A DNA stretch of 64,000 nucleotides from contig JBGAIH010000014.1 of assembly GCA_044225675.1 (NCBI GenBank), forward strand, positions 53,522 through 117,521. Direction: 5' to 3'. Made by a program: the position numbers and the translations under genes. This DNA comes from JACMQX01 sp044225675. GTDB lineage: Bacteria; Pseudomonadota; Gammaproteobacteria; Burkholderiales; Burkholderiaceae_C. The notes under the pieces are model-generated. The model did no database searches. It saw only the letters and a program-made list of their open reading frames with translations, and was not told the DNA's origin. This document shows, one piece after another, positions 1 through 6,768 of the stretch. How positions within the stretch are numbered: position 1 is the stretch's first letter; each line of letters starts with the position of its first letter.

Positions 1-300
1 CTGGCCGAAATCTACGCGCAGCGCCGGGACGCGGTCTCGTTCCAGATCACGGCGGCCAAGCTCAAACTCATGACAGAAGCCAGCGGGCCGGTCTGGGCCC
101 ACATTTGCGAGATCGGCCAGCGGATCGATCCGCGCAATCCCGACTACCAGGTCGTGCACGCGCCCACCGCCGAGTCCCATGCCTTCGTCGAGCGGCACCT
201 CGACGGGGGCATGCCGGCCTTCCCCGACACCCAACCCGCGTCGATGCTCGACTGGCCCGGCACGAACGACCGCCGTGGCCCCCGCGCACCGGCCCACTGA
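1..300 (+). CDS. C-terminal end of an unrecognised protein (5' partial)
   Basis: An open frame runs from the left edge to a TGA at 298-300, giving about 99 residues of which the true start lies outside the window. Codon use is normal high-GC. I recognise no domain. The visible part has a mixed helical stretch, then a proline-rich tail ending RAPAH. It converges on queC, whose stop is 16 bases away. Function unknown; it could equally be an enzyme C-terminus. Confidence 0.6.
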   Translation: MAEIYAQRRDAVSFQITAAKLKLMTEASGPVWAHICEIGQRIDPRNPDYQVVHAPTAESHAFVERHLDGGMPAFPDTQPASMLDWPGTNDRRGPRAPAH

Positions 301-315
301 ACGGCAGGGTGCTCG

Positions 316-1044
316 CTAGCGCTGCGCCGACCCCGGCGCGCCGGTCGGGGCGCCGACCCACTTCTCATACCCACGGGCACGCAGTTCGCAGGCCGGGCAC
401 TGGCCACATCCATAGCCCCAGGTGTGGCGGTGCTCCCGGTCGCCGAGATAGCAGGTGTGGGTCCGCTCCACGATCAGATCCACCAGCGCAGCTCCACCGA
501 GGGATTCGGCAAGAGCCCAGGTCTGCGCCTTGTCGATCCACATCAGCGGCGTCTCGATCAGGAAGCGCCGGTCCATGCCCAGCGAAAGGGCCAGCTGCAT
601 CGCTTTCATGGTGTCGTCTCGGCAGTCGGGATAGCCCGAGAAATCGGTCTCGCAAACGCCGGTCACCAGAACCTGAAGGTCCCGCCGGAAGGCCATCGCC
701 GCCGCCAGCGTGAGAAAGAGCAGGTTGCGCCCTGGCACAAAGGTATTGGGCAGGCCTGAAGCCTCCATGCGAAAGGCCATGTCCCGGGTGAGCGAGGTCT
801 CGCTCACGCTGCCGAGCACCGCGAGGTCGAGCATGTGGTCCTCGCCCAGCCGCGCGCCCCATGCAGGGAAAGACTGGCGGATCGCTCCCAGCACGTCGAC
901 CCTCGCCTCCAGTTCGACGCTGTGCCGCTGGCGGTAGTCGAATCCCACCGTCTCCACCCGCTCGAAGCGCGACAGCGCCCACGCCAGGCAGGTGGTGGAG
1001 TCCTGGCCGCCAGAGAACAGAACAAGGGCGCTCGTGTGATGCAT
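316..1044 (-). CDS. queC: 7-cyano-7-deazaguanine synthase QueC
   Basis: QueC converts 7-carboxy-7-deazaguanine to preQ0 with ATP and ammonia in the cytoplasm, a step in queuosine tRNA modification. The product is 242 aa, normal for the family. The N-terminal PP-loop reads SGGQDSTT at about residues 11-18, and the C-terminal zinc site has a Cys followed by a CGQCPAC cluster near residues 205-225. I chose the ATG at 1044 because it places the PP-loop at the usual distance; a longer frame extends upstream to 1173 but adds a charged segment not typical of QueC. It is divergent from the FMN riboswitch, and no other que genes are adjacent. Confidence 0.93.
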   Translation of the reverse strand: MHHTSALVLFSGGQDSTTCLAWALSRFERVETVGFDYRQRHSVELEARVDVLGAIRQSFPAWGARLGEDHMLDLAVLGSVSETSLTRDMAFRMEASGLPNTFVPGRNLLFLTLAAAMAFRRDLQVLVTGVCETDFSGYPDCRDDTMKAMQLALSLGMDRRFLIETPLMWIDKAQTWALAESLGGAALVDLIVERTHTCYLGDREHRHTWGYGCGQCPACELRARGYEKWVGAPTGAPGSAQR

Positions 1045-1236
1045 GCAGGGTTCCGGTAAAGCAACGGCCCCGAGGCTAACCGAACTGTCGCATCCCGGCC
1101 AGACCGAGCGCCGCTTCTGCTTGCTGGGGGGCCGTCGATTCTGGTGCACAGCAGCTTTTCGCATCCGCGACACCGCCCGGCGCCCTCGCGCCTAAAATCC
1201 CCTGGCGCGTTCCGCCTGAGGCGGGGCGCGTATACG

Positions 1237-1388
1237 TTCTCAGGGCGGGGTGAAACTCCCCACCGGCGGTGAAGGCGGCTCGTTTCCGCACAAGCCCGCG
1301 AGCGCCCGCGCCAGGTCACTGGCGCGGGGTCAGCAGACCCGGTTGGATTCCGGGGCCGACGGTCACAGTCCGGATGAAAGAGAGCGAT
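1237..1388 (+). promoter_or_regulatory. FMN riboswitch (RFN element)
   Basis: The segment has the conserved RFN architecture: a 5' block CAGGGCGGGGTGAAACTCCC (1241-1260), then ACCGGCGGT, a variable stem (GCGCCAGGTCACTGGCGC), the block GGTCAGCAGACCCGGT, and the closing CCGACGGTCACAGTCCGGATG (part) followed by AAAGAGAGCG. It lies about 95 bases upstream of the lumazine synthase start. FMN binding to this class lowers expression of riboflavin biosynthesis or transport genes. No clear U-tract terminator follows, so control by hiding the ribosome site is the likelier mechanism (inference). Confidence 0.95.
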
Positions 1389-1481
1389 GCCTGGCGGCCC
1401 GGCCGCGCCTCTTTGCGGGCGCGCGCGGGGCTGCACTGCTCGTTCGTCCTGGTTTTATTGGACTTCACTGCAAGGGCAGCC

Positions 1482-2003
1482 ATGAATCAGACCGACTACT
1501 CCATTTCCCTCAAGCCTGCGGCCCAGGCCGCCGCCTACCAGCCGCAAGCGCTGCCGGCGGGCACACGCGTGGCCTTCGTCGAGGCCTGCTGGCACGCCGA
1601 CATCGTCCAGCGCGCGCGCGAAGCCTTCATCGACGAGATGGCGAGGCATCAGGTGGCGCGTGACGCCATTGACGTGATCCGCGTGCCGGGGGCCTATGAA
1701 ATTCCGCTGCATGCCAGGCGCCTCGCGCGCGCCGGCCGTCACCACGCCATCGTGGGCTGCGCGCTCGTGGTGGACGGCGGCATCTACCGCCACGACTTCG
1801 TGGCCCAGACGGTCGTCGAAGCCCTGATGCGGGTGCAGCTCGAAACCGATGTGCCCATCATGTCGGCCGTGCTGACGCCCCATCACTTCCATGAGCATGC
1901 GGAGCACCGCAAGTACTTCAGCGACCACTTCCTCATCAAGGGCACCGAAGCGGCACAGGCCTGCGCGCAGACCCTTCTGAGCCTGGCTCGTCTGGTCGCC
2001 TGA
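1482..2003 (+). CDS. ribH: 6,7-dimethyl-8-ribityllumazine synthase, type II (RibH2-like)
   Basis: The enzyme condenses 5-amino-6-ribitylamino-uracil with 3,4-dihydroxy-2-butanone 4-phosphate, the penultimate step of riboflavin synthesis. The 173-aa product carries the core VRVPGAYEIPLHARRLA, the segment VVDGGIYRHDFVA with the catalytic His, and LTPHHFHEH, which resembles the decameric type II enzymes of Brucella and Mesorhizobium more than the icosahedral type I form. The ATG at 1482 begins the homologous part; the open frame extends upstream into the riboswitch and should be ignored. The gene stands alone under the FMN riboswitch, so the housekeeping rib operon is presumably elsewhere. Confidence 0.9.
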   Translation: MNQTDYSISLKPAAQAAAYQPQALPAGTRVAFVEACWHADIVQRAREAFIDEMARHQVARDAIDVIRVPGAYEIPLHARRLARAGRHHAIVGCALVVDGGIYRHDFVAQTVVEALMRVQLETDVPIMSAVLTPHHFHEHAEHRKYFSDHFLIKGTEAAQACAQTLLSLARLVA

Positions 2004-2044
2004 GGCGGACGCAGCCGCCCCGACGGCTCGGTCGACTGGATATC

Positions 2045-2062
2045 GCGGGCAGCACTGCCCGC
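2045..2062 (+). other. Perfect 7-bp hairpin downstream of ribH
   Basis: GCGGGCA-GCAC-TGCCCGC forms a perfect stem with a 4-base loop, 42 bases after the ribH stop. No T-run follows directly. It may strengthen the terminator that lies 30 bases further on. Confidence 0.4.
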
Positions 2063-2092
2063 ATCGTGTGTTCACGCACGGACCCGACCCTC

Positions 2093-2117
2093 AGAGCCAG
2101 CTTATTCTGGCTCTTTT
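2093..2117 (+). terminator. Intrinsic terminator of ribH
   Basis: AGAGCCAG-CTTATT-CTGGCTCT is a perfect 8-bp stem with a 6-base loop, followed by TTT. It sits between the ribH stop and the next start codon at 2135, so the DUF883 gene probably has its own promoter or depends on readthrough. Confidence 0.65.
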
Positions 2118-2134
2118 GATTCGGGAGCGCAGCC

Positions 2135-2461
2135 ATGGAAGAAACCAGTTCGACCCAAGCGACGCGAGCCGCAGGCTCCGCCGTCGCCAACGACCTCAAG
2201 ACCGTCATCCGCGACATCGAGATGCTGCTGAAGTCCGCAACGGCCTCCGGCGGCGAACTCGCCGGCCACGTCCGCGAACAGCTGGAAGTCGCTCTGCTCA
2301 AGCTGCAGGCCCGTGTGATCGAAGTCGAGAAGGTCGCCGCAGAACGCGCCTTGGCGGCTGCACGCGTCGCTGACGACTACGTGCACGAAAAGCCCTGGCA
2401 TGCGATCGGTGCGGCGGCGGGTGCCGGCTTCATCGTGGGCTGGCTGATGAGCCGCCGCTAA
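2135..2461 (+). CDS. DUF883 (ElaB/YqjD-like) membrane-anchored protein
   Basis: The 108-aa protein has a long charged amphipathic helix or coiled coil (residues about 15-85) and one C-terminal transmembrane segment (AIGAAAGAGFIVGWLM) ending SRR. This is the pattern of the ElaB/YqjD/YgaM family, in which YqjD of E. coli is an inner-membrane protein that binds ribosomes in stationary phase. The glycine-rich membrane helix and terminal arginines match that family. A good GGGAGCG ribosome site precedes the ATG. Confidence 0.85.
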   Translation: MEETSSTQATRAAGSAVANDLKTVIRDIEMLLKSATASGGELAGHVREQLEVALLKLQARVIEVEKVAAERALAAARVADDYVHEKPWHAIGAAAGAGFIVGWLMSRR

Positions 2462-2465
2462 GCGT

Positions 2466-3035
2466 CTAGCGCCGCGCCAGCAGGGCCGCCAGTTCGCGGC
2501 CCTGGATGATCTGCACGCCATGGGACTTGGCGAACTGGCGGGCGTTGTCGCTCACCTCGCCCAGCGTCACGATGATGCTGCCCTGCGCCTCGGCAGCGGT
2601 CGATGCGGCCGCGAGTTCGCGCAGCGTCTCCACACCCAGGTTGGCGGCCTTCCAGCGGCGGGCGCCCACCAGCGAGCGCCGGCCCGACTTGACCACCGAG
2701 AAGTCAGCCGCCCCCTGCGCCAAGCGCTCGACGTGAAAGCCATCCATCTTCAGCGCCTGCTCGATCGCGTCCGCGAATTCCCGCCAGGCCATGGCGCCCG
2801 CAGCTTCCTGCACGGCCGCGACTTTGGACGCGCTGGGCGCGCTGAACTGCCGCACGGCGGCAATCACGCCGATCACCGCAAACGGCAGCCCGCCCATTGC
2901 GCCGAAGATCACGTAGTCGGGCGGCAGCAGGGCCCGCGATGCCACCCCGAACACCACGGCGATGGCCATGCTGATCCACCACGGCGAGCGCAGCAGGATC
3001 GCAAACAGCGAATTGGGAGCCATCTTGAACTTCAC
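2466..3035 (-). CDS. Membrane-anchored restriction endonuclease-like (Mrr-type) protein
   Basis: The product has two hydrophobic segments near the N-terminus (about residues 18-62) and a cytoplasmic domain of about 120 residues. That domain contains DGFHVERL, then ADFSVVKSGRRSLVGARRWKA, which resembles the Mrr/PD-(D/E)XK core, and a second half SIIVTLGEVSDNARQFAKSHGVQII typical of Mrr-like folds. In the core, the usual QxK is replaced by GARR, so nuclease activity is doubtful. The start at 3035 is a GTG; an ATG at 3023 is an alternative. Convergent with the DUF883 gene (4 bases apart). Confidence 0.65.
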   Translation of the reverse strand: MKFKMAPNSLFAILLRSPWWISMAIAVVFGVASRALLPPDYVIFGAMGGLPFAVIGVIAAVRQFSAPSASKVAAVQEAAGAMAWREFADAIEQALKMDGFHVERLAQGAADFSVVKSGRRSLVGARRWKAANLGVETLRELAAASTAAEAQGSIIVTLGEVSDNARQFAKSHGVQIIQGRELAALLARR

Positions 3036-3113
3036 GGCAGGAACTTTCGGGTCAGGTCATGCAAGGCTGCGGCGGGGCAGCCGCGCGAGCCCGGTTTGTA
3101 CCACGGGCCTGCA

Positions 3114-4019
3114 TCAGACCGGCGACGCACTGAACAATTGGGCCCGCGCCGACCGGGTGATCGCCGCCACGCAGGGATGCGAAATGCGCCGCTCCACCGA
3201 GATGGCGAAGAACTCCTCCATCACCTCATGGGTGCGGCCGATCACGCTGACGCCATACTGGGACTCGATCTCGGACTCCAGCACCGAAGGCGTCATGAAG
3301 ACGCCCCGACCCTCGCGACCGAAGGCATTCATGAGCGCGCCATCGTCGAACTCGCCGACGATGCGCGGACGGATCTGATGGCGCTCCAGCCATTGATCGA
3401 ACTGCTGCCGCACGGCCGAGGACGCGCCATGGATCAGCATCGGCATGCCGTCGAGGCACCCGGGGAAACTGCCCTTCAACTGAGGCTTGAGCGAAGGCGC
3501 GCACACGAAGCTCGTCGCGCTCGCCCCGAGCGGATGGTTGAACGCCTTGACGCTGATGCGCCGGGGCAGCCGCTCGTCGGCGATCACGAGGTCGAGCCGG
3601 TGCAGCGCCAGCCGGGCCAGCAGATCGTCGAACTTGCCCTCGTGGCAGATCATCCGCACCTGCTGCGGCACTGTCAGGGCAGGCTCCAGCAGGTGGTAGG
3701 CCACCGACTTGGCCACCGAGTCGGCCACCCCCACGCGGAACTCCAGCGCCCGCCGCCCGCCCTGGGCGTGACGCACCGAATTCTCCAGCTCCGAGCCCAG
3801 GGCGAAGATCTCGTCGGCGTAACCGAGCGCCAATTCTCCTTCTTCGGTGAGAACCAAACGGCGCCCACTCTTCTCAAAGAGCTTGTAGCCCAGGCTTTCC
3901 TCCAGCAGCTTGATCTGGCCGGACAGGGTCTGCGGCGTGGTGTGCAGCTGCTCGGCTGCGCGCATCACGCCGCCGGCCTTGGCCACCACCCAGAAATAGC
4001 GCAAGTGCTTGAAATTCAA
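3114..4019 (-). CDS. LysR-family regulator, NhaR type
   Basis: A 301-aa LysR regulator with an N-terminal winged helix (NFKHLRYFWVVAKAGGV, then TTPQTLSGQIKLLEESLG) and a C-terminal sensor domain. The opening FKHLRYFW and TPQTLSGQIK are hallmarks of the NhaR group, which in E. coli activates the Na+/H+ antiporter gene nhaA; no antiporter gene is visible nearby. The start codon is TTG at 4019. It is divergent from the Rrf2 gene, with 118 bases of relatively AT-rich DNA between them. Confidence 0.8.
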   Translation of the reverse strand: MNFKHLRYFWVVAKAGGVMRAAEQLHTTPQTLSGQIKLLEESLGYKLFEKSGRRLVLTEEGELALGYADEIFALGSELENSVRHAQGGRRALEFRVGVADSVAKSVAYHLLEPALTVPQQVRMICHEGKFDDLLARLALHRLDLVIADERLPRRISVKAFNHPLGASATSFVCAPSLKPQLKGSFPGCLDGMPMLIHGASSAVRQQFDQWLERHQIRPRIVGEFDDGALMNAFGREGRGVFMTPSVLESEIESQYGVSVIGRTHEVMEEFFAISVERRISHPCVAAITRSARAQLFSASPV

Positions 4020-4051
4020 CCGGATGCCCCAATGTGAAAGAAATCTCGAAG

Positions 4052-4074
4052 TATTCTTGTTGAAAATACGAATA
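4052..4074. promoter_or_regulatory. Candidate LysR-type dyad in the nhaR-like/rrf2 intergenic region
   Basis: TATTC (4052-4056) and GAATA (4070-4074) form an inverted repeat in an AT-rich stretch just upstream of the LysR-type start. LysR regulators commonly bind such interrupted dyads and autoregulate. Assignment is inference. Confidence 0.35.
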
Positions 4075-4106
4075 TACGCGAAGTGTTTTTGCCCTTAGAT
4101 TCGACC

Positions 4107-4121
4107 TGTCGATGATCGACA
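4107..4121. promoter_or_regulatory. Perfect palindrome just upstream of the Rrf2-type gene
   Basis: TGTCGAT-G-ATCGACA is a perfect 7-bp inverted repeat around a single G, ending 16 bases before the Rrf2 ATG and directly ahead of the AAAGGAG ribosome site. It is well placed for autorepression by the Rrf2 protein (inference). Confidence 0.4.
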
Positions 4122-4137
4122 CCCAAAGGAGTTCACC

Positions 4138-4653
4138 ATGCGACTGACCACCCGAGGCCGTTTTGCCGTATCGGCCATGATTGACCTGGCTCTGCGCGAG
4201 CAGCGTGGCGCCGTGGCGCTGGCCTCCATCGGTGCCCGCCAGCAGATCTCGCTGTCCTATCTGGAGCAGCTGTTCAGCAACCTGCGCCAGGCCGGCCTGG
4301 TGGAGAGCACCCGGGGCCCGGGCGGCGGCTATTCGCTGGCCCGCAAGGCGTCCGACATCTCGGTCGCCGACATCCTCGTTGCCGTGGACAAGCCGGCTGC
4401 GGCCAGCCGCACCCGCCACAAGAATGACGCCGTCACCAGCGAGCTGTGGGACAGCCTCAACGCCCGCATGACGCAGTACCTGCAGGGCGTCACGCTCAAG
4501 AGCCTGGTCGACGACCAGATCGCCAATGGCGTCACCGTCGACGACGCCCCCGTCAGGGCCGCCAGCGGCGTCAAGCCCAAGGCCGCGCCGCCCAAGGTCA
4601 ACGCGCCGAACTCGGTGTTCGCGCTCGGGCAGATGCTGGCCCTGGGCCGCTGA
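4138..4653 (+). CDS. IscR-like Rrf2 regulator lacking all cluster-binding cysteines
   Basis: The first 85 residues match IscR closely: MRLTTRGRFAVSAMIDLAL, SLSYLEQLFSNLRQAGLV, then RGPGGGYSLAR, forming the Rrf2 winged helix. The effector region that in IscR holds Cys92, Cys98, Cys104 and His107 is shortened to SRTRHKNDAVTS and has no cysteine; the whole 171-aa protein has none. It therefore cannot bind an Fe-S cluster in the IscR way and may work as a constitutive DNA binder or sense something else. The C-terminal 40 residues are Ala/Pro/Lys-rich. No isc genes are adjacent. Confidence 0.85.
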   Translation: MRLTTRGRFAVSAMIDLALREQRGAVALASIGARQQISLSYLEQLFSNLRQAGLVESTRGPGGGYSLARKASDISVADILVAVDKPAAASRTRHKNDAVTSELWDSLNARMTQYLQGVTLKSLVDDQIANGVTVDDAPVRAASGVKPKAAPPKVNAPNSVFALGQMLALGR

Positions 4654-4976
4654 CGCGGCGCGCTGCATCGCGACGCAGCAGGCAGCGTCGCACCGGATCC
4701 TTCCTACTTCTCCTCGCGCGGGCCTCGGCCCGCGTTTTTTTTTGGGCTCGCACGGCTGGTACATCCCGCTGCGCCGTGCGACTGCGGCCTGATTCCACGC
4801 TGCCGTTCGGCTGCGGCTGGCGACGCTTCGCGCCGCGAATCCTGCAACTCGTCGCAATCCGCTGTCGGCCCCGAGCCCGGCCCGGCACAGTACACCCATC
4901 GACGACAGAAAGCCGCCGATAACAAGGCAAACAACCTGTTCAACCCTTGGCAACCTGATACTGAAAGAAGACCATC
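4654..4976. other. Non-coding gap containing a terminator
   Basis: This 323-base stretch holds an intrinsic terminator at 4717-4743 and then GC-rich DNA becoming A-rich just before the next gene (AACAAGGCAAACAAC; ACTGAAAGAAGACC). I see no convincing coding frame or RNA gene in it. Confidence 0.6.
4717..4743 (+). terminator. Intrinsic terminator of the Rrf2-type gene
   Basis: CGCGGGC-CTCG-GCCCGCG forms a perfect 7-bp GC stem with a 4-base loop followed by nine T residues (4735-4743), a textbook rho-independent terminator. Confidence 0.92.
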
Positions 4977-5255
4977 ATGAAGAAGATCGCCCTCCTGTCC
5001 CTCGTGCTCGCCGCCGGTGCCGCCATGGCCGCCGAACCCGCCAGCTTCGATCCGCAATACGCTGCCGGCACCGCGACCCGCGCCCAAGTGCAGGCCGAAT
5101 TCGTGCAAGCCGTGAAGAACGACACCCTGCCGCAAACCGGTGAAGTCGGCGCGTTCGCCGTCGATGCCCAGGCTGGCGCGTCGCGCGACGCCGCCGCCGT
5201 GCGCGCCGAAGGCCGTCAGGCTGCCGCCGCCCACACGACCGTCGGCGAAGTCTGA
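4977..5255 (+). CDS. Small secreted DUF4148 protein
   Basis: The 92-aa product begins with a clear Sec signal peptide (MKKIALLSLVLAAGAAMA, cleavage after AMA at about residue 18). It continues with the DUF4148 pattern TRAQVQAEFVQAVKNDTLPQTGEV. Members are small periplasmic proteins of Burkholderiales with unknown function. It is monocistronic, bounded by terminators on both sides. Confidence 0.85.
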   Translation: MKKIALLSLVLAAGAAMAAEPASFDPQYAAGTATRAQVQAEFVQAVKNDTLPQTGEVGAFAVDAQAGASRDAAAVRAEGRQAAAAHTTVGEV

Positions 5256-5321
5256 GCGCGCTGAGCGCGGGCGGGCAGCCTGCCCGCCTCACGCTCCTTC
5301 AAGCTCCGGCACTCTCCTCCA

Positions 5322-5355
5322 CGCCCTGACTGGCCAACGCCCGTCAGGGCGTTTT
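5322..5355. terminator. Terminator shared by two convergent genes
   Basis: CGCCCTGAC (5322-5330) pairs with GTCAGGGCG (5343-5351), a 9-bp stem followed by TTTT on the + strand. It serves the DUF4148 gene and overlaps the stop codon of the convergent DUF2189 gene. Confidence 0.75.
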
Positions 5356-6168
5356 CATGGGCGCGCCGGCCGGCTCCACGGCCGACCGGTAGGCGTGCCA
5401 GGACGCATGCCCCAACACCGGCCCCACCACCAGCAGGCCGGCAAAGCCCGGCACCATCGCCAGCACCACCAGCGCCGTGATCGTCGCGGCCCACAGCAGC
5501 AGCACGTGCGGCTGGTCCAGCACGAGGCGGATGCTCGTGAGCCCGGCCGTGATCGGGTCGGTACGGCGGTCCAGGATCATTGGAATGCTCACCACGCTCA
5601 CCGCAAAAATGATCGTCGCGAACACGCCGCCCAGGCCGACCCACGCCAGGATGAAGTTGAGGTTCTTCGGGTCCGCCAGGCCGCGCAGCGAGCCCGCGAA
5701 GTCCGGCATCGAGCCCTGGAAGGTCAGCGCGAACACCACCAGCGACGCGCGCGCCCACAGCATCTCCAGCACCAGCAGCACCACGCCGAAGGTCGCCAGG
5801 TTGTTGAGCTTGCGCCGCCACGCCGTCACCGCCTCGGCCAGGTGCGGACGCTCGCCCCGCTCCAGCCGGTCGCTCACGTGGTACAGCCCCATGCACAGCA
5901 CCGGCCCCACCAGCAAGAAGCCGGCCGACAGGCCCAGCACATAGGCCGGCGCGTTCTGGAACACCAGCAGCAGCGCCCAGCCCATGGCCACGAAACATCC
6001 GCCGAAGAACAGACCGATCGCCGGCGCCTGCAGGAAGTCGCGCACGCCCTGCACCAGCCAGCGGAACGGATCGGCCAGCGACACGGTGCGCAGGGGCACG
6101 ATCAGGCTGGTGGTGGCTTCATCGCCATCGTCCCGGCTTTCGGTCGGGGCGGTCTCGTTCGATGTCAT
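5344..6168 (-). CDS. DUF2189 multi-pass membrane protein
   Basis: A 274-aa inner-membrane protein with about six hydrophobic segments. After a charged cytoplasmic N-terminus comes the motif LADPFRWLVQGVRDFLQAPAIGL, typical of the DUF2189 family, followed by glycine-rich membrane helices and the conserved YHVSDRLERGERP loop. Family function is unknown; some members lie near respiratory or stress genes. The ATG at 6168 precedes an acidic N-terminus. Confidence 0.8.
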   Translation of the reverse strand: MTSNETAPTESRDDGDEATTSLIVPLRTVSLADPFRWLVQGVRDFLQAPAIGLFFGGCFVAMGWALLLVFQNAPAYVLGLSAGFLLVGPVLCMGLYHVSDRLERGERPHLAEAVTAWRRKLNNLATFGVVLLVLEMLWARASLVVFALTFQGSMPDFAGSLRGLADPKNLNFILAWVGLGGVFATIIFAVSVVSIPMILDRRTDPITAGLTSIRLVLDQPHVLLLWAATITALVVLAMVPGFAGLLVVGPVLGHASWHAYRSAVEPAGAPMKTP

Positions 6169-6444
6169 GGTCTCGGCTCCTCAGGCGGCGGGCGCGGCAG
6201 AGCGGCTCAAGGCCGACTGCCGACCGCGAGGCACTGCCACGGTTCATGATGGCGCAGGCCTCATGCACCGACAAGAGCCCGCCCGGCGCCACGGCCTGGT
6301 TCGAGGGCTTTCCCTGAGGCGGGATTCCCACAGCCGGCCCGCGCAGCGCGGCCCGGACAAAAAAATCGCAGCATTCCTTCCGAGCCGCCGGACCACGGCC
6401 CCCATGACCCGCTACATTGGGACACCGAAAACGAGGAGCACACC

Positions 6445-6591
6445 ATGGCCAAAGGCGACCAGCGCAGCAACAAGATGACGAAGAAACCCAAAAAGGACAC
6501 CAGCCCGCCCAAAGAGACCTCGGGCACGTCCACACGCCCCACGCCGCCCACCACAACGGTGATGCCCAAGGGCAAGCTGAAGAACAAGTAG
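6445..6591 (+). CDS. Small Lys/Pro/Thr-rich protein (48 aa)
   Basis: The ATG at 6445 follows a strong GAGGAG ribosome site and opens a 48-codon frame ending TAG. The product starts MAKGDQRSNKMTKKPKK and ends KGKLKNK; it is very basic and probably disordered. Near-identical short proteins annotated as hypothetical occur widely in Burkholderiales, which supports reality. Function unknown. It may bind nucleic acid, from charge alone. Confidence 0.65.
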   Translation: MAKGDQRSNKMTKKPKKDTSPPKETSGTSTRPTPPTTTVMPKGKLKNK

Positions 6592-6706
6592 AGGCTCCGG
6601 GACGCGTGAACAACGCGGCGCGGCGACAGGGGCCATGGGCTGGGTATCACGCAAGTCAGGGCGAAGTGGCGCGAGCGCGGGCGGCACCCGCCCTGATTCG
6701 ACCAAA

Positions 6707-6761
6707 TTATCTTCTTTTATCCAAAAAAAGATAAAATATCGGATCGGAAGATAAAAGGAGG
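6707..6761 (+). promoter_or_regulatory. AT-rich nested palindromes with repeated GATAAAA half-sites
   Basis: TTATCTTC (6707-6714) pairs with GAAGATAA (6747-6754), and nested inside it TTTTATC (6715-6721) pairs with GATAAAA (6730-6736). A second GATAAAA (6750-6756) lies 20 bases downstream in direct orientation and overlaps the AGGAGG ribosome site of the ATPase gene. The block is extremely AT-rich in a GC-rich genome. It looks like an operator/promoter for the following gene (inference). Confidence 0.6.
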
Positions 6762-6768
6762 TAGTCGC

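Noticed and set aside
2520..4037. 505-codon open frame on the + strand across the Mrr-like and LysR genes
   Set aside because: Composition is His/Arg/Gln-rich nonsense typical of antisense frames in GC-rich DNA; the - strand genes have recognisable domains.
6168..6444. Possible gene between DUF2189 and the 48-aa protein
   Set aside because: Frames lack plausible starts and show no protein-like composition; treated as promoter and spacer DNA.
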